64,000 bases of DNA from Enterobacter sp. CC120223-11 (GCF_900215375.1 NZ_OBEF01000001.1:406167-470166); one strand, 5' to 3'. Shown: positions 11,273 through 21,530, counted from the first letter of the stretch. A program made the numbers and translations. The notes: generated by a model not told the origin, from the letters alone.

Positions 11273-11300
11273 AGTGTATAAAATGTTGAAAAATTTGCAA
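11273..11300 (-). promoter_or_regulatory. acpP promoter
   Basis: On the minus strand TTGCAA (rc of 11295-11300) and TACACT (rc of 11273-11278) are separated by 16 bp. The predicted transcript starts near 11266 and has a leader of about 39 nt containing TCGC-GAAA-GCGA, a GNRA-capped hairpin. This fits the high, independent expression of acpP known in E. coli. Confidence 0.6.
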
Positions 11301-11437
11301 CTAAATCCCGGCAGGTCGTACCACGATTTTGCGCTATTTTGCGGGTGTTTGCCCTAATAACGCAAATCATTTTGCACATATTACTGCTCAGAGTCGCACA
11401 GACTGCGCGGATCCTGAGCATTTTGTGCAAACTACGG

Positions 11438-12172
11438 TCAGACCATATACATCCCGCCATTGACGTGGAGAGTTTCACCAGTGATGTAACTCGCTTCGTC
11501 AGAGGCTAAAAATGCAACCGCGCTGGCAATTTCTTTTGGATCGCCTAAACGACCCGCTGGAACCGCTGCCAGCGTACCCGCACGCTGATCATCAGTCAGC
11601 GCACGCGTCATGTCCGTTTCAATAAAGCCCGGAGCAACAACGTTCACAGTAATACCGCGAGACGCGACTTCACGCGCCAGCGATTTACTGAAGCCGATCA
11701 GACCCGCTTTCGCCGCAGCGTAGTTGGCCTGACCCGCATTTCCCATGGTACCAACCACAGAACCGATAGTGATAATACGACCATGACGCTTTTTCATCAT
11801 AGCTCGCATTACCGCTTTTGACAGACGGAAAACTGATGACAGGTTGGTTTCGAGAATATCGTTCCACTCGTCATCTTTCATTCGCATTAACAGGTTATCG
11901 CGAGTGATTCCGGCATTATTGACCAGAATATCCACTTCGCCAAACTCTGCGCGAATATTTCCCAGAACAGATTCGATAGATGCCGGATCGGTCACATTCA
12001 ACATCAGACCTTTACCGTTGACACCCAGATAATCGCTGATGGCCTGCGCACCGCTTTCGCTGGTCGCAGTGCCGACAACTTTCGCTCCACGGGCAACGAG
12101 CATTTCAGCGATAGCACGGCCAATGCCGCGGCTTGCACCGGTAACCAGTGCAACTTTTCCTTCAAAACTCAT
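11438..12172 (-). CDS. fabG: 3-oxoacyl-ACP reductase
   Basis: A 244-residue short-chain dehydrogenase, equal in length to E. coli FabG. It has the NADPH-binding GASRGIGR (12-19), NNAG (85-88) and the catalytic Ser138, Tyr151 and Lys155 (YAAAK). It reduces 3-oxoacyl-ACP in each elongation cycle. The start is the ATG that begins MSFEGK; a longer in-frame extension overlaps the end of fabD and lacks homology. It follows fabD by 19 bp. Confidence 0.98.
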   Translation of the reverse strand: MSFEGKVALVTGASRGIGRAIAEMLVARGAKVVGTATSESGAQAISDYLGVNGKGLMLNVTDPASIESVLGNIRAEFGEVDILVNNAGITRDNLLMRMKDDEWNDILETNLSSVFRLSKAVMRAMMKKRHGRIITIGSVVGTMGNAGQANYAAAKAGLIGFSKSLAREVASRGITVNVVAPGFIETDMTRALTDDQRAGTLAAVPAGRLGDPKEIASAVAFLASDEASYITGETLHVNGGMYMV

Positions 12173-12191
12173 GGTTTTGCTTTCCCTCTTC

Positions 12192-13121
12192 TTATTGTTC
12201 AAGCGCCGCTGACATCGCCGCCGGCTCGTTAATGGCCGAGGCAGTCAGGGTGTCAACAATGCGTTTCGTCAGGCCGGTGAGGACTTTACCCGGGCCCACT
12301 TCATACAGGTGCTCAACGCCCTGAGCGGCCATAAACTCAACGGTTTTGGTCCACTGTACCGGGCTGTAGAGCTGGCGAATCAGCGCATCACGAATCGCGT
12401 CTGCCGCCGTTTCGCACTTCACATCCACGTTGTTGATTACGGAGATCTGCGGTGCATTGAAGGTGATATTGGCGAGCTCTGCGGCGAGTTTCTCTGCGGC
12501 AGGCTTCATCAGCGCACAGTGAGAAGGCACGCTTACCGGCAGCGGCAGCGCACGCTTGGCGCCCGCAGCCTTACAGGCAGCGCCTGCGCGCTCAACGGCT
12601 TCTTTATGGCCAGCGATAACCACCTGGCCCGGTGAGTTAAAGTTCACCGGAGAAACCACCTGCCCTTCAGCGGACTCTTCACAAGCTTTGGCGATGGCCG
12701 CGTCATCCAGACCGATAATCGCAGACATACCGCCAGTGCCTTCCGGCACAGCTTCCTGCATGAACTTGCCACGCAGCTCAACCAGTTTTACCGCATCGGC
12801 GAAAGCAATCACGCCAGCGCAGACCAGCGCGGAATATTCACCCAGGCTGTGACCGGCCATCAGCGCAGGGGTTTTACCGCCCTGCTGCTGCCAGACGCGA
12901 TACAGCGCCACGGAGGCGGTCAGCAGCGCAGGCTGAGTCTGCCAGGTTTTGTTCAGTTCTTCTGCCGGACCCTGCTGAGTCAATGCCCACAGGTCATAGC
13001 CGAGTGCCGCAGAGGCTTCTGCGAAGGTTTCTTCGATAATCGGGTAGCTCGCGGCCATGTCAGCTAGCATGCCGACGGTCTGAGAGCCCTGCCCCGGAAA
13101 CACAAATGCAAATTGCGTCAT
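12192..13121 (-). CDS. fabD: Malonyl-CoA:ACP transacylase
   Basis: A 309-residue alpha/beta acyltransferase, the same length as E. coli FabD. Catalytic Ser92 is in GHSLGEYSA and His201 in VSVPSHCALM; the N-terminal GQGSQ motif (residues 10-14) forms the oxyanion region. It loads malonyl groups onto ACP for elongation. It is in the fabH-fabD-fabG operon, 14 bp after fabH. Confidence 0.98.
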   Translation of the reverse strand: MTQFAFVFPGQGSQTVGMLADMAASYPIIEETFAEASAALGYDLWALTQQGPAEELNKTWQTQPALLTASVALYRVWQQQGGKTPALMAGHSLGEYSALVCAGVIAFADAVKLVELRGKFMQEAVPEGTGGMSAIIGLDDAAIAKACEESAEGQVVSPVNFNSPGQVVIAGHKEAVERAGAACKAAGAKRALPLPVSVPSHCALMKPAAEKLAAELANITFNAPQISVINNVDVKCETAADAIRDALIRQLYSPVQWTKTVEFMAAQGVEHLYEVGPGKVLTGLTKRIVDTLTASAINEPAAMSAALEQ

Positions 13122-13135
13122 CTTATAATCCTTAA

Positions 13136-14089
13136 TTAGAAACGAACCAGTGCGGAGCCCCAGGTGAAACCGCCACCGAAGGCTTCGAGCAGCACCAGCT
13201 GACCGCGTTTGATACGGCCATCACGTACGGCTTCATCAAATGCGCAAGGCACGGAAGCGGCAGAGGTGTTGCCATGACGGTCAAGGGTGACCACCACGTT
13301 ATCCATCGGCATACCGAGCTTTTTCGCCGTGGCGCTGATGATGCGCAGGTTGGCCTGATGCGGCACCAGCCAGTCAAGCGCAGAGCGATCGAGGTTATTG
13401 GCCGCCAGCGTCTCTTCGACGATGTTCGCCAGCTCTTTCACCGCCACCTTGAACACTTCGTTCCCTGCCATCGTCAGGTGAATTGAGTTTTCCGGGTGAA
13501 CGCGATCGGCGTTCGGCAGCGTCAGCAGCGCACCGTAGTTACCATCAGCATGCAGATGCGTGGAGATGATGCCTGGCTCTTCTGAAGCACTCAGTACGAC
13601 GGCACCCGCGCCGTCGCCAAAAATAATAATTGTGCCGCGATCGGTTGGATCGCAGGTGCGTGCCAGGACGTCTGCACCGATAACCAGGGCGTGTTTCACC
13701 GCACCTGATTTGACGTACTGATCGGCGATGCTCAGCGCGTAGGTGAAGCCCGCGCAAGCGGCGGCGACGTCAAACGCCGGGCAGCCTTTAACACCCAGCA
13801 TGGACTGAATCTGGCAGGCCGCACTTGGGAAAGCATGCGTCGCGGAGGTGGTTGCCACCACGATCAGACCAATCTGTTCGGCATCGACACCCGCCATTTC
13901 CAGCGCGCGCTTCGCAGCTTCATAGCCCATTGTGGACACGGATTCATCTGGCGCGGCGATACGACGCTCACGGATACCTGTGCGGGTGACAATCCACTCG
14001 TCAGACGTATCTACCATTTTTTCCAGATCGGCGTTCGTACGCACTTGTTCAGGCAGATAGCTGCCGGTACCTACAATCTTCGTATACAT
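13136..14089 (-). CDS. fabH: 3-oxoacyl-ACP synthase III (KAS III)
   Basis: A 317-residue thiolase-fold enzyme, the same length as E. coli FabH. The triad is Cys112 ([11 protein letters not shown]), the His in [11 protein letters not shown] (about 244) and the Asn in GNTSAASVP (about 274). It starts fatty-acid synthesis by condensing acetyl-CoA with malonyl-ACP. It begins 6 bp after plsX ends, so the two are translationally close. Confidence 0.98.
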   Translation of the reverse strand: MYTKIVGTGSYLPEQVRTNADLEKMVDTSDEWIVTRTGIRERRIAAPDESVSTMGYEAAKRALEMAGVDAEQIGLIVVATTSATHAFPSAACQIQSMLGVKGCPAFDVAAACAGFTYALSIADQYVKSGAVKHALVIGADVLARTCDPTDRGTIIIFGDGAGAVVLSASEEPGIISTHLHADGNYGALLTLPNADRVHPENSIHLTMAGNEVFKVAVKELANIVEETLAANNLDRSALDWLVPHQANLRIISATAKKLGMPMDNVVVTLDRHGNTSAASVPCAFDEAVRDGRIKRGQLVLLEAFGGGFTWGSALVRF

Positions 14090-14095
14090 GTACGC

Positions 14096-15130
14096 TCAGT
14101 CTTTTGGTGGTAATACAGATTCGAGGCGAGCGGCGATCCGCTGTGGGACCTCACGCTGCACCGCCTGCACTGCCTGTTCAATCGCCACGCTGAACGCGCG
14201 CTGATTGGCTGCACCATGACTCTTAATCACCGTGCCGCGCAATCCTAACAGACAGGCGCCATTATACTGGTCGGGGTTGAGGTGACTGAATCGCCTTGAG
14301 AGGCTTTTTTGTAACCAATGCTTCACTATTTTCAGCCACCACGGTCGTTTTTTCCCCTCGCCCTGAGATTTCAGCAGGGAAAGAAACATTCTGACAACGC
14401 CTTCCATCGTTTTTAATGTGACGTTTCCCGTAAATCCGTCACAAACCAGCACATCAGTCTTGCCGGTTAATAATTCGTTCGCTTCGAGATAACCAATATA
14501 GTTGAGGGAATCGACATTTTTCAGCATCGCGGAGGCATCACGGATGCTGTCGAGCCCTTTGGTTTCTTCTTCACCGATATTGAGCAGCGCAACGCGTGGT
14601 TTGTTAATGCCGACCACTTCTTCGGCCATCACCGCGCCCATCACCGCAAACTGCACCAGCATCGTGCTGTCACAATCGACGTTGGCGCCTAAATCAAGCA
14701 CCACCGTTTTGCCCTTTTGCTGATGCGGCAGAACGGTCATCAGCGCCGGACGCTCAATGCCTTCAATAGGCTTGAGCAGTAATTTGGCCAGCCCCATCAG
14801 CGCACCAGTATTACCGGCGCTGACGCAGGCCTGCGCCCTTCCTTCTTTCACTAACTCAAGCGCAATGCGCATCGAGCTTCCCCGGCTGTTGCGAATCGCC
14901 TGGGCCGGGCGGACATCACTGGCAATAACTGACTGGGCAGGGATAATCTGCAGACGTGAACGTTGTTCGAAGTCAGCTTTGGCAAGTAATGGCGTTATGG
15001 TGTCGGGATCGCCGACGAGAAGAAGCGAGAGTTGCGGGTTAGCGTGCAGTGCCTGCAATGCTGCAGGCACCGTCACGGTAGGGCCAAAATCGCCCCCCAT
15101 GACATCCAACGCTAAGGTCAGACGTGTCAA
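14096..15130 (-). CDS. plsX: Phosphate acyltransferase PlsX
   Basis: A 344-residue protein beginning [17 protein letters not shown] and matching PlsX throughout, including [11 protein letters not shown] and the DLGANVDC block. It makes acyl-phosphate from acyl-ACP, the donor for glycerol-3-phosphate acylation by PlsY. The C-terminus (LESVLPPKD) is about 12 residues shorter than remembered for E. coli, a region of low conservation. It connects the ribosomal gene rpmF and the fab genes. Confidence 0.95.
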   Translation of the reverse strand: MTRLTLALDVMGGDFGPTVTVPAALQALHANPQLSLLLVGDPDTITPLLAKADFEQRSRLQIIPAQSVIASDVRPAQAIRNSRGSSMRIALELVKEGRAQACVSAGNTGALMGLAKLLLKPIEGIERPALMTVLPHQQKGKTVVLDLGANVDCDSTMLVQFAVMGAVMAEEVVGINKPRVALLNIGEEETKGLDSIRDASAMLKNVDSLNYIGYLEANELLTGKTDVLVCDGFTGNVTLKTMEGVVRMFLSLLKSQGEGKKRPWWLKIVKHWLQKSLSRRFSHLNPDQYNGACLLGLRGTVIKSHGAANQRAFSVAIEQAVQAVQREVPQRIAARLESVLPPKD

Positions 15131-15157
15131 GGTTTCGTCGCCGCCTGGTTCGGTGTA

Positions 15158-15210
15158 TCCCCCGCTTGCGCGGGGAAATCCTCACTAAGCTTCATCACGC
15201 TCGCGCGTGA

Positions 15211-15211
<1 letters not shown>
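15158..15211 (-). other. Two stable hairpins between rpmF and plsX
   Basis: On the coding strand the first hairpin is ATCACGC-GCGA-GCGTGAT (15194-15211); it begins inside the rpmF stop codon and has a GNRA loop. The second is CCCCGC-GCAA-GCGGGG (15160-15175), also GNRA-capped. Neither has a T-run, so they are more likely processing or stability elements than terminators. Confidence 0.6.
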
Positions 15212-15396
<185 letters not shown>

Positions 15397-15400
15397 TCAA

Positions 15401-15922
15401 TTACTTACGCTTTAAGCTGGCTAATACGGCAAATGGGTTTGGTTTTTGTGCCTCTTCAGGCAGTTCGCCAAAGACCATGTCCGCGTCGGACACTTCACAG
15501 TGTTCAGAATCATGCACCGGAACTACAGGTAAAGAGAGGATAATTTCATCCTCAACTAAAGCCCGCAGATCGATTTCGCCGTATTCGTTAACCTGAATAG
15601 GCTCATACGCTTCCGGGAGTGCTTCAGCCTGCTCATCATTTTTGACCGGGCTGAAACAATACGTTGTGTGAACGGCAAGGGGGAACGGTTTCCCGCAGCG
15701 CTGGCATTCGAGAGTCACCGACACCTTTGCATCGCCCTTAATAACGGCGAGACGCTGGTTGTCGATGGCGAATGTCATATCGCATTCCACATCACTGTCC
15801 ACACTGACTACAGACTCGGCAAGACGCTCCACCTGCTCCGGGGTGTAAACACCCTCGTAGTCGAGGCGTTTTTGAGCGGTGCGAACCGGATCAAGAGTCA
15901 GGGGTAATTTTACCTTTTGCAT
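15401..15922 (-). CDS. yceD: YceD (DUF177), large-subunit rRNA accumulation protein family
   Basis: A 173-residue acidic protein beginning [16 protein letters not shown], with a CxxC pair in [10 protein letters not shown] and a third Cys in DSEHCEVS. It matches E. coli YceD in length and sequence. Members of DUF177 are needed for 23S rRNA accumulation in plants and some bacteria, which fits its position immediately before rpmF; the direct mechanism is not established. The ATG falls about 3 nt after the predicted transcription start, so the message may be leaderless. Confidence 0.93.
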   Translation of the reverse strand: MQKVKLPLTLDPVRTAQKRLDYEGVYTPEQVERLAESVVSVDSDVECDMTFAIDNQRLAVIKGDAKVSVTLECQRCGKPFPLAVHTTYCFSPVKNDEQAEALPEAYEPIQVNEYGEIDLRALVEDEIILSLPVVPVHDSEHCEVSDADMVFGELPEEAQKPNPFAVLASLKRK

Positions 15923-15931
15923 AGGGCGCGC

Positions 15932-15960
15932 ATATTAACTTTGTAACGTCATAGAGTCAA
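15932..15960 (-). promoter_or_regulatory. Strong sigma-70 promoter for yceD-rpmF(-plsX-fab)
   Basis: On the minus strand TTGACT (rc 15955-15960) and TAATAT (rc 15932-15937) are exactly 17 bp apart. The discriminator is GCGCGCCC, the GC-rich type associated with stringent (ppGpp) control of ribosomal genes. The predicted start point is about 15924-15926, only a few bases before the yceD ATG. Confidence 0.75.
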
Positions 15961-16064
15961 AGAAAAAGGCACCCGCGGGAGCCTTTTGCCAATTATTCGC
16001 ACACATTGCGGCCTGTAGTTTAAAATGTCGCAATCCGAATCACCAGATCCTGGTAAAAAAAATA
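15958..16064 (-). ncRNA. sraB: Candidate SraB small RNA (yceF-yceD gap), 5' end undefined
   Basis: E. coli encodes the small RNA SraB in this same gap on the yceD strand. Here the minus strand has a perfect-looking terminator (separate entry) just before the yceD promoter. No coding transcript on that strand needs ending at this point except read-through from rluC, so a short RNA ending at about 15958 is plausible. I could not identify its promoter; the 5' end may lie inside yceF antisense. Confidence 0.35.
15960..15987 (-). terminator. Rho-independent terminator in the yceD/yceF divergent gap
   Basis: On the minus strand AAAAGGC-T-CCCGCGGG-T-GCCTTTT forms a long near-palindrome (15964-15987) and continues into TTTTTCTTT. 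It ends right at the -35 element of the yceD promoter, so it insulates that promoter or ends a small RNA. Confidence 0.75.
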
Positions 16065-16648
16065 TGCCACAGCTTGTTCTTGCTTCCACTTCTCCCTGGC
16101 GTCGCGAACTGCTCAAGAAGCTTGAGATCCCTTTCCAGTGTGCGGCACCTGAGGTGGATGAACTCGCCCTGCCCGGCGAATCACCCCGCCAGCTCGTACT
16201 GAGACTTGCCCAGGCCAAAGCAATGGCGCTGGCGGAGCGCTTTCCCAACAACCTCATCATTGGTTCCGATCAGGTTTGCGTGCTGGGCGGGAAAATCACG
16301 GGAAAACCGCACACCGAAGAGAACGCGCGTCGCCAGCTGCGTGAAGCCAGCGGGCACGTCGTGACGTTTTATACCGGCCTTGCGTTGTATAACAGCGCTA
16401 ACGGGCATTTGCAGACCGAATGCGAGCCCTTTGACGTCCACTTCCGCCACCTGACCGACGCTGAGATTAATCATTACATCCAGAAAGAGCAGCCGCTGAG
16501 CTGCGCAGGCAGCTTTAAAAGTGAAGGACTGGGGATTAGCTTATTTGAAAGGTTGGACGGACGTGACCCGAATACTTTGGTCGGGCTGCCGCTGATTGCG
16601 CTGTGCAAAATGCTGCGCAACGAACATTACAATCCGTTGATGCAATAG
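16064..16648 (+). CDS. yceF: YceF, Maf-family nucleoside triphosphate pyrophosphatase (m7GTP type)
   Basis: A 194-residue Maf/HAM1-like protein, the same length as E. coli YceF. It has the N-terminal [12 protein letters not shown], the catalytic Asp69 region ([10 protein letters not shown]) and GKPHTEENA. The E. coli enzyme hydrolyses m7GTP and related modified nucleotides to monophosphates. The start is the ATG beginning MPQLVLAS; a 13-codon upstream extension is not conserved. It is convergent with rluC, with a hairpin between. Confidence 0.92.
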   Translation: MPQLVLASTSPWRRELLKKLEIPFQCAAPEVDELALPGESPRQLVLRLAQAKAMALAERFPNNLIIGSDQVCVLGGKITGKPHTEENARRQLREASGHVVTFYTGLALYNSANGHLQTECEPFDVHFRHLTDAEINHYIQKEQPLSCAGSFKSEGLGISLFERLDGRDPNTLVGLPLIALCKMLRNEHYNPLMQ

Positions 16649-16652
16649 ACAG

Positions 16653-16678
16653 CAAAACGCCCCTTTCGGGGCGTTCAG
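16653..16678. terminator. Hairpin between convergent yceF and rluC
   Basis: AACGCCCC-TTTC-GGGGCGTT is a compact stem in the 33-bp gap between the two stop codons. The minus strand continues into TTTGCTG after the stem, so it may serve rluC; the plus-side tail lacks a T-run. Confidence 0.55.
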
Positions 16679-16681
16679 CTA

Positions 16682-17635
16682 TCATTTCTTACTGCGTAAC
16701 ACCTTCAGACAATGTTTTAGCCCATTGTCCATTGGCGCTTCAACGCGCAGCGTTTCGCCAGTGCCCGGATGGGTAAACTTTAGCGCTGCGGCGTGCAGGA
16801 ACAGGCGATTCAGCCCCGTGCCCGCCAGCTGTTTATCAAATTCACGATCGCCATAACGGTCGTCAAAAGCAATCGGGTGCCCGGCATGCAGCGTATGTAC
16901 GCGGATTTGATGCGTGCGGCCTGTCACCGGGCTACAGCGTACCAGCGTCGCAAATTCGAATCGCTCTTCGACTTTAAAACGCGTTTCCGACGGTTTCCCT
17001 TCCTGGCTCACACGCACAATACGCTCGCCGCTTTGCAGAATGTTTTTCAGTAACGGCGCCTGCACCACTTTGGTGTGCGACTGCCATTGGCCGCGAACCA
17101 GCGCCAGATAATCCTTCTGCATGCCTTTGTCACGCAGTTGCTCATGCAAAGAGCGCAGCGCAGAACGCTTTTTGGCGACCAGCAGCACGCCTGACGTATC
17201 ACGATCCAGACGATGCACAAGCTCCAGGAAGCGCGCTTCAGGCCGCAGCGCACGCAGCCCTTCAATCACGCCGAAGCTCAGCCCGCTGCCGCCGTGCACT
17301 GCCGTACCGGAGGGTTTGTTCAGCACCAGAATATGGTCATCTTCATAAAGGATAACGTCGTTCAGCGCCGCCACTTTTTGCAAATGCGGCGATACGGCGT
17401 CTTCTTCACGCTCGGCAACGCGAACCGGCGGAATGCGCACTTCATCGCCCGCTTCCAGTTTGTACTCCGGCTTCACGCGCTTTTTATTCACGCGCACTTC
17501 GCCCTTACGCAGGATGCGGTAAATCATACTTTTCGGCACGCCTTTCAGCTGAGTGCGCAAAAAGTTATCAATTCGTTGCCCGGCCTCATCGTCGGCAATG
17601 GCAACCATTTTTACGGTCGGTGTCTCAGTTTTCAT
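16682..17635 (-). CDS. rluC: 23S rRNA pseudouridine(955/2504/2580) synthase
   Basis: A 317-residue enzyme with an N-terminal S4 RNA-binding domain (about 20-80) and a RluA-type catalytic domain. The catalytic aspartate is Asp144 in HRLDRDTSG, and RTHQIRVH is also present. It modifies three uridines of 23S rRNA in the peptidyl-transferase region. E. coli RluC is 319 residues. It is divergent from rne across a 695-bp gap, the E. coli arrangement. Confidence 0.95.
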   Translation of the reverse strand: MKTETPTVKMVAIADDEAGQRIDNFLRTQLKGVPKSMIYRILRKGEVRVNKKRVKPEYKLEAGDEVRIPPVRVAEREEDAVSPHLQKVAALNDVILYEDDHILVLNKPSGTAVHGGSGLSFGVIEGLRALRPEARFLELVHRLDRDTSGVLLVAKKRSALRSLHEQLRDKGMQKDYLALVRGQWQSHTKVVQAPLLKNILQSGERIVRVSQEGKPSETRFKVEERFEFATLVRCSPVTGRTHQIRVHTLHAGHPIAFDDRYGDREFDKQLAGTGLNRLFLHAAALKFTHPGTGETLRVEAPMDNGLKHCLKVLRSKK

Positions 17636-17969
17636 GGGGGGCGATTCTAAAGAGGCACAGGCATTCGCGCCACTCCTTTTTCTGTGCTTATATTAACTTC
17701 GCTGCGGTGCTCATTTTTGCCTTCGCTTGTCGGATTGCTGCTTATTAGAGCAATCGGTTCCGGAAAGTGAAGAAACTGTGAGTAACCGGGTGATAAATGG
17801 CAAAAGTCATCTTGCTATAACAAGGTTAGCAGGGAATAATGATGCAGTTTCCGTGTAGAACCTTGTGAATAACAAGTGTGTATCGGAATGACCCATTTTG
17901 TCTGAACGATCTTTTATGCAGCAATGGCGTAAGACGTATTTATCTTTCAGACAGTTAGCGGGCTGCGGG
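17636..17969. other. rluC/rne intergenic region, upstream half
   Basis: This stretch must hold the rluC promoter and the rne promoters. It contains no credible gene. It is followed by the structured rne leader. Individual -10/-35 elements for rne could not be assigned with confidence. Confidence 0.5.
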
Positions 17970-18330
17970 TTGCAGTCCTTACCGGTTGATACTCTCTATT
18001 TCAAGCTGCAGGAAGGCGGCAAACCTGGGATCTCCAGGCGCTACTCCAGTAGATGACTGGGGTAAGCAGGTGAAGCCAACGCACCTGCAACTTGAAAGAC
18101 AATGAGTATAGAAGGAACCTTGCTCTGGAGAATTATTCCCAGGCTGTTCCCCTGAATAATTGCGCTGTGTTTCCGTTTGAAACGCAGGCTACCGACACTC
18201 TGCGCCTCTTAAGCGAGCGACAACCGTGAGGTTGGCGACGTGAACAGTCACGAGGCCATCGGTTTACCCCCGGCAAGGAAAACTCTGCCCGTAGCTTAGT
18301 CGTCAATGCAAGAATAATGAGTAAGTTACG
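17970..18330 (+). promoter_or_regulatory. rne 5' leader (RNase E autoregulatory element)
   Basis: In E. coli the rne transcript has a 361-nt leader through which RNase E degrades its own mRNA. An equal-length leader here starts near 17970. Visible structure includes: TTTCAAG-TGCAGG (17999-18012) pairing with 18084-18097 to close a ~100-nt multibranch region; an internal CAGGTG/CACCTG stem; CTGTGTTTC-CGTTT-GAAACGCAG (18165-18187), in the position of the sensing hairpin; and CAACC-GTGA-GGTTG (18211-18224). The functional assignment is by synteny and family knowledge. Confidence 0.7.
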
Positions 18331-21300
18331 ATGAAAAGAATGTTAATCAACGCCACTCAGCAAGAAGAGTTGCGTGTCGCCCTCGTTGATGGGCAGCGTC
18401 TGTACGATCTGGATATTGAAAGCCCAGGACACGAACAGAAAAAAGCGAACATCTACAAAGGCAAAATTACCCGTATCGAACCCAGCCTTGAAGCCGCATT
18501 CGTAGACTACGGTGCCGAGCGTCATGGTTTCCTCCCTCTCAAAGAAATCGCCCGCGAATATTTCCCTGCTAATTACAACGCTCATGGCCGCCCGAACATC
18601 AAAGATGTACTGCGCGAAGGTCAGGAAGTGATTGTGCAGATTGATAAAGAAGAGCGCGGCAACAAAGGCGCAGCGCTGACCACCTTTATCAGCCTCGCAG
18701 GCAGCTATCTGGTGCTGATGCCAAACAACCCACGTGCCGGTGGTATTTCACGCCGTATCGAAGGTGACGATCGCACCGAGCTGAAAGAAGCCCTTTCCAG
18801 CCTGCAGTTGCCAGACGGCATGGGCCTGATTGTGCGCACCGCAGGCGTCGGTAAATCTGCCGAGGCGCTGCAGTGGGATTTAAGCTTCCGTCTGAAGCAC
18901 TGGGAAGCAATTCAGAAAGCTTCTGAAAGCCGCCCTGCTCCGTTCCTGATCCACCAGGAAAGCAACGTCATCGTGCGTGCCTTCCGTGACTACCTCCGTC
19001 AGGACATCGGTGAAATCCTTATCGACAACCCGAAAGTGCTGGAGCTGGCTCGCCAGCATATCTCCGCGCTGGGCCGTCCGGATTTCAGCAGCAAAATTAA
19101 GCTCTACACCGGTGAAATCCCGCTGTTCAGCCACTATCAAATCGAATCGCAGATTGAGTCTGCCTTCCAGCGTGAAGTGCGCCTGCCGTCCGGCGGTTCT
19201 ATCGTTATCGACAGCACCGAAGCCCTGACCGCTATCGACATCAACTCCGCGCGTGCAACCCGCGGCGGCGACATCGAAGAAACCGCGTTCAACACCAACC
19301 TGGAAGCGGCCGATGAAATCGCTCGCCAGCTGCGTCTGCGCGACCTCGGCGGCCTGATCGTTATCGACTTCATCGACATGACTCCCGTTCGCCACCAGCG
19401 CGCGGTGGAAAACCGCCTGCGTGAAGCGGTTCGTCAGGATCGTGCGCGTATCCAGATTAGCCATATCTCCCGCTTCGGCCTGCTGGAAATGTCCCGTCAG
19501 CGTCTGAGCCCGTCGCTCGGCGAATCCAGCCATCACGTCTGCCCACGCTGTAGCGGCACCGGCACCATCCGTGATAACGAATCGCTGGCGCTCTCCATTC
19601 TGCGTCTGATTGAAGAAGAAGCGCTGAAAGAGAACACCCAGGAAGTCCACGCGATCGTCCCGGTTCAGGTGGCCTCTTACCTGCTGAACGAAAAACGTGC
19701 GGCCATCAGCGCCATCGAAACCCGTCAGGGTGGCGTGCGCTGCATCGTCGTGCCAAACGATCAGATGGAAACCCCACACTACTCCGTGCTGCGCGTACGC
19801 AAAGGCGAAGAGACTCACACCCTGAGCTATCTGCTGCCGAAACTGCATGAAGAAGAGATGGCGCTGCCGTCGGAAGATGAACCGGCAGAACGTAAACGCC
19901 CTGAGCAGCCTGCTCTGGCAACGTTCGTGATGCCTGATGCGCCGCCGGCACCGGTTGAAGAAGCGCCTAAAGCCGCTGCGCCACAGCCAAAAGCTGCCGC
20001 TGCAACCGCAGCTGCGCCTGGCCTGGTATCTCGCCTGGTTTCTGCCCTGAAGTCTCTCTTCAGTAGCGAAGCCCCTGTTGTGGCAGAGCCAGAACCGGTT
20101 AAGAAAGAAGAGAAGCCAGAGCGTCAGCAGGATCGTCGCCGTTCCCGCCAGTCCAACCGTCGTGACCGTAATGACCGCAACGACCGTCGTGATAACCGCG
20201 ATAATCGTGGTGAGCGCAACGATCGTGACAACCGTGGTGACCGTGGTGAAAACAACGAAGGTCGTGAAGACAATCGTCGTAACCGCCGCGAGAAGCCGCA
20301 GCAAAATGCTGAAACCCGCGAAGCACGTCAGCAAAACGTCGTGGAAGACGCAGATAAAGCGAAATCCCGCGACGAGCAGCAGCCGCGCCGTGAACGTAAC
20401 CGTCGCCGTAACGACGACAAGCGTCAGGCACAGCAGGACGTCAAAGTTCAGACTGAACAGCCCGCTCAGGAAACCGAGCAGGAAGAACGCGTTCAGGTAA
20501 TGCCACGCCGCAAACAGCGCAATCTGTCGCAGAAGGTTCGCTTTGAATCTGCTGAGACTGTTGCCGCAGCAGAAACCGCAGCAGTGGCCACTGCGCCAGT
20601 TGAAGCCGCTCCGGCAAAACGTACTGAACTGGCGAAGGTCGATCTGCCAGCCGTTATCGACGCGCCAGCGGAAGAAGAAAGCACCGAAGGCCGTGATGCA
20701 GCCGGTATGCCACGCCGCTCCCGTCGTTCTCCGCGCCACCTGCGCGTAAGCGGCCAGCGTCGTCGTCGTTACCGTGACGAGCGTTACCCGGCTCAGTCAG
20801 CCATGCCGCTGACCGTCGCCTGCGCATCGCCGGAGATGGCTTCCGGTAAAGTGTGGATCAGCTACCCGGTTGCCCGTTCTCAGGAAAGCCAGGTGGAAGA
20901 GACCCGCGAGCAGGAAACCGTTGCACCGGTCATTGAAATCGCGCCAGTGGCAGCCGCCGTTGAAGCTCCGGTGGTTGAGCAGGTTGCTGCTGAACCGGTT
21001 GTTGTGGCTGAGCCGCAGGCTGTGGAAGCTGAAGTGGCTGCGCCAGTGGTTGAAACCACCCATCCTGAAGTGATTGCCGCGCCTGTCAGCGAAGCGCCGC
21101 AGGTCATCGCGCAGGAAGATGCCGTCGTGGCAGAAACCGTTGCCGAAGAAGCTGCGCCAGCTGCTGTGGTTGAAGAAGTGGAACAGGTCATTGTGGCTGA
21201 GCAACCAGTGGTTGAAGAAGCGCCAGCTCCGGCACCGGTTGTTGAAACCGCTCCGGTTGCGCCTGAAGTGGTTAAACCGGCTGTTACAGAGCAACCTGCC

Positions 21301-21489
21301 GCTGTAGCCAACAAGCACGCTACTGCGCCAATGACGCGCGCGCCTGCTCCGGAGTATGTGCCGGAAGCTCCGCGCAACAGCGACTGGGTTCGCCCGGCCT
21401 TCGGCTTCGAAGGTAAAGGTTCCGCCGGTGGCCACAGCGCCACTCATACGGCAACCGCAGGCCCGACCCGTCCGCAGTCCGTGGACTAA
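18331..21489 (+). CDS. rne: Ribonuclease E
   Basis: A 1052-residue endoribonuclease, core of the RNA degradosome (E. coli 1061). The N-terminal catalytic half has the S1 domain (about 36-125), 5'-sensor region, catalytic Asp303 and Asp346, and the zinc link Cys404-Pro-Arg-Cys407. The C-terminal half is low-complexity: an amphipathic membrane-targeting segment near 566-585 ([16 protein letters not shown]), an Arg-rich RNA-binding stretch near 600-680 with many DRxDR repeats, a second Arg-rich region with the conserved [14 protein letters not shown], a long Pro/Val/Glu segment and a conserved end ([12 protein letters not shown] to the C-terminus) that binds PNPase in E. coli. It ends in a strong terminator. 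Confidence 0.98.
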   Translation: MKRMLINATQQEELRVALVDGQRLYDLDIESPGHEQKKANIYKGKITRIEPSLEAAFVDYGAERHGFLPLKEIAREYFPANYNAHGRPNIKDVLREGQEVIVQIDKEERGNKGAALTTFISLAGSYLVLMPNNPRAGGISRRIEGDDRTELKEALSSLQLPDGMGLIVRTAGVGKSAEALQWDLSFRLKHWEAIQKASESRPAPFLIHQESNVIVRAFRDYLRQDIGEILIDNPKVLELARQHISALGRPDFSSKIKLYTGEIPLFSHYQIESQIESAFQREVRLPSGGSIVIDSTEALTAIDINSARATRGGDIEETAFNTNLEAADEIARQLRLRDLGGLIVIDFIDMTPVRHQRAVENRLREAVRQDRARIQISHISRFGLLEMSRQRLSPSLGESSHHVCPRCSGTGTIRDNESLALSILRLIEEEALKENTQEVHAIVPVQVASYLLNEKRAAISAIETRQGGVRCIVVPNDQMETPHYSVLRVRKGEETHTLSYLLPKLHEEEMALPSEDEPAERKRPEQPALATFVMPDAPPAPVEEAPKAAAPQPKAAAATAAAPGLVSRLVSALKSLFSSEAPVVAEPEPVKKEEKPERQQDRRRSRQSNRRDRNDRNDRRDNRDNRGERNDRDNRGDRGENNEGREDNRRNRREKPQQNAETREARQQNVVEDADKAKSRDEQQPRRERNRRRNDDKRQAQQDVKVQTEQPAQETEQEERVQVMPRRKQRNLSQKVRFESAETVAAAETAAVATAPVEAAPAKRTELAKVDLPAVIDAPAEEESTEGRDAAGMPRRSRRSPRHLRVSGQRRRRYRDERYPAQSAMPLTVACASPEMASGKVWISYPVARSQESQVEETREQETVAPVIEIAPVAAAVEAPVVEQVAAEPVVVAEPQAVEAEVAAPVVETTHPEVIAAPVSEAPQVIAQEDAVVAETVAEEAAPAAVVEEVEQVIVAEQPVVEEAPAPAPVVETAPVAPEVVKPAVTEQPAAVANKHATAPMTRAPAPEYVPEAPRNSDWVRPAFGFEGKGSAGGHSATHTATAGPTRPQSVD

Positions 21490-21507
21490 GCTTTAAAGCT
21501 CTGACTA

Positions 21508-21530
21508 AACCGCCTTCGGGCGGTTTTTTT
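21508..21530 (+). terminator. rne terminator
   Basis: AACCGCC-TTCG-GGCGGTT followed by TTTTT, 19 bp after the stop. The UUCG tetraloop on a GC stem makes this a textbook intrinsic terminator. Confidence 0.93.

Noticed and set aside
18880..20739. A 619-codon open frame antisense to rne
   Set aside because: It mirrors the biased, Asp/Arg/Glu-rich coding sequence of rne; its translation has no recognisable domain and the opposite strand is a certain gene.
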